A stretch of DNA of 64,000 nt, taken from the NCBI RefSeq assembly GCF_000969985.1, contig NZ_CP009526.1, forward strand, positions 4,588,001-4,652,000. Reading direction: 5' to 3'. Positions 62,852 through 64,000 of this stretch are shown here, in pieces. Under the pieces are notes generated by a model. That model searched no databases. It was not told the origin of the DNA and saw only the letters and a list, made by a program, of their open reading frames with translations. The stretch is from Methanosarcina barkeri str. Wiesmoor. Lineage in GTDB: Archaea; Halobacteriota; Methanosarcinia; Methanosarcinales; Methanosarcinaceae. Each line of letters opens with the position of its first letter. Position 1 is the stretch's first letter. Both the position numbers and the translations under genes were made by a program.

Positions 62852-63817
62852 ATGAATGATCAGCTACTTATGGAAAATGATACAGGACACATAATAAATA
62901 AAAGAAATAAATGTATTGTAAGAAGAGCTTCTAAAAATGTCACAGTTGTCCTTTCTTCCTACAATGAAGAAACGTCTATAGGAAGCATTATACTTCTCAC
63001 GAGGCTCTATGCTGATAGGGTGATTGTAGTTGATGATGCCAGTTCAGATCAAACAGCCGAAATAGCAAAAAAAGCTGGGGCTGAAGTGATTATAAACAGA
63101 ACTAACAGGGGAAAAGGTGCGTCTTTCGAAACAGGTTTTAAAGCTGCAGTCCATCTCGGCGCTGATATAATTGTGACAATGGACTCAAGAGGTCACCATA
63201 ACCCTGACGACATCCCTAGGCTCATTGACCCGATAATAACAGGAAGTGCAGACGTGGTAAATGGGACTCGACATTTAAACAATGTGAACAGTAACATTCC
63301 TGTTTATCGCCGTGTTAGGCAAACGATTCTGAGTAGATTTGCTAATAAAAAATCTGACAAAATTAAAGATTCTCAGGTCACTTTTCGCGCCTTTACAGCT
63401 TCTACAAAAGATATTATTCACCTCGATGCCCAGGACCCGGCGATAGAAAGTGAGATGCTTGCAGATGCAGGCAAATCTGGTCTTCGCATAACAGAAGTCA
63501 AAATAGGTGCCTATTATAACTTTGAAGATCCGGTACAAGATCCAGTCAAGTATTTATTTGGAGTCCTGAAAACTGTAGTTAGAGATATAGAGGCCAATAA
63601 GCCGCTGTACTTTTATGCAGTGCCAGGTTTTGCCCTTGCCACATGCGGTTTTTACATGGGTTTAAAATTTCTTGAAGCTTGTATCCTTGGAATAGAAAAT
63701 CTTCATTTCGGGCCCATACTTTTGATGGTTTTTTTATCTGTTGCAGGAGTATATATGACAGTAACAGGAATTGTAATGCATTCCCTGGTAGAGGTGACCC
63801 AAACAGAGGCTACATAA
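62852..63817 (+). CDS. GT2-family glycosyltransferase (dolichyl-phosphate sugar synthase-like) with altered DxD motif
   Basis: 321 residues from the ATG at 62852, nine bases after GGGGG; 37 codons upstream are open but not family-like. GT-A fold: VTVVLSSYNEETSIGSIILL, RVIVVDDASSDQTAEIAKKA, NRGKGASFETGFKAA. In dolichyl-phosphate-mannose synthases the metal site is DADGQH; here it is MDSRGHHNPDDIP, so the second Asp is Arg. The C-terminal part (residues ~230-321) has two membrane helices (FYAVPGFALATCGFYMGLKF, LLMVFLSVAGVYMTVTGIVM). It may transfer sugar to a polyprenyl phosphate for surface glycans, or have lost activity. Confidence 0.85.
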   Translation: MNDQLLMENDTGHIINKRNKCIVRRASKNVTVVLSSYNEETSIGSIILLTRLYADRVIVVDDASSDQTAEIAKKAGAEVIINRTNRGKGASFETGFKAAVHLGADIIVTMDSRGHHNPDDIPRLIDPIITGSADVVNGTRHLNNVNSNIPVYRRVRQTILSRFANKKSDKIKDSQVTFRAFTASTKDIIHLDAQDPAIESEMLADAGKSGLRITEVKIGAYYNFEDPVQDPVKYLFGVLKTVVRDIEANKPLYFYAVPGFALATCGFYMGLKFLEACILGIENLHFGPILLMVFLSVAGVYMTVTGIVMHSLVEVTQTEAT

Positions 63818-64000
63818 TACCCTTAATATACAATCACTCACCCCACTTTCCACAGATGTCCTATCAATTTTCATAATATTTCCTGCTCTCGTTTTTTAAA
63901 TTTTCAGGTTTTACTGTTTGAACAAATTCTTCAATTTCGAAATTCTCTAATTATCTTTTTCATCTGTTCATCTTTTTTCAAGATATATAGATAGTAAAAA

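Overview
This window is chromosomal DNA from a methanogenic archaeon, almost certainly a Methanosarcina. Several genes are methanogen- or Methanosarcina-type: chromosomal protein MC1, methanogenesis marker protein 14, the archaeal GTP cyclohydrolase MptA, a CfbB/CbiA-type a,c-diamide synthase, the archaeosine radical-SAM enzyme, ribosomal protein S17e, a fused hexulose-phosphate synthase/RraA protein, and a long run of DUF1673 proteins. Intergenic regions are long and AT-rich and hold many mobile-element remnants and short tandem repeats, as is usual for the genus.

Layout. 1-7,650: polyphosphate genes (5' part of ppx, complete ppk) separated by a CARDB-type surface protein and a cytochrome-b5-like lipoprotein; a duplicated scrap of the ppk 3' end lies on the far side of the lipoprotein gene. 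7,700-10,600: a gene graveyard with a dead IS66-like transposase, a broken MNT/HEPN toxin-antitoxin pair and degenerate repeats. 10,600-12,900: surE, a 54-residue archaeal protein and moaA. 13,770-16,550: an intact IS200/IS605 element, then a large secreted cysteine-repeat protein built on 39/51-bp tandem repeats. 16,985-27,750: housekeeping and cofactor genes (cfbB/cbiA, VOC protein, marker 14, DUF2098, mptA, MC1, argB, GNAT, RaSEA, guaA ATPase subunit). 28,200-35,500: a metal-chelate-type ABC uptake locus with two divergent binding proteins, a permease, an ATPase, a CcdA-like protein carrying a thioredoxin-like domain, and a methyltransferase. 36,500-43,700: recQ, HPS-RraA, and pyrBI bracketed by two DUF5788 paralogues.

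The most striking part is 43,719-51,945. An HTH regulator is followed by twelve head-to-tail DUF1673 membrane-protein genes, most of them overlapping by 4 nt or directly abutting. All share an N-terminal KLMGWCP motif. Part of the array is a repeated three-gene unit of about 1.82 kb (types A-B-C). One member has lost its canonical start codon through a change that also turned the preceding TGA stop into TAA.

52,196-63,817: a small orphan gene, the S17e-dapA-dapB operon, a 5-copy repeat array, then cell-surface genes (DUF1624 acyltransferase-like, CPBP protease, two DUF1616 membrane proteins, a sugar-nucleotide epimerase and a GT2 glycosyltransferase) with one member of a two-copy MITE-like family. 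I saw no tRNA, rRNA or CRISPR array.
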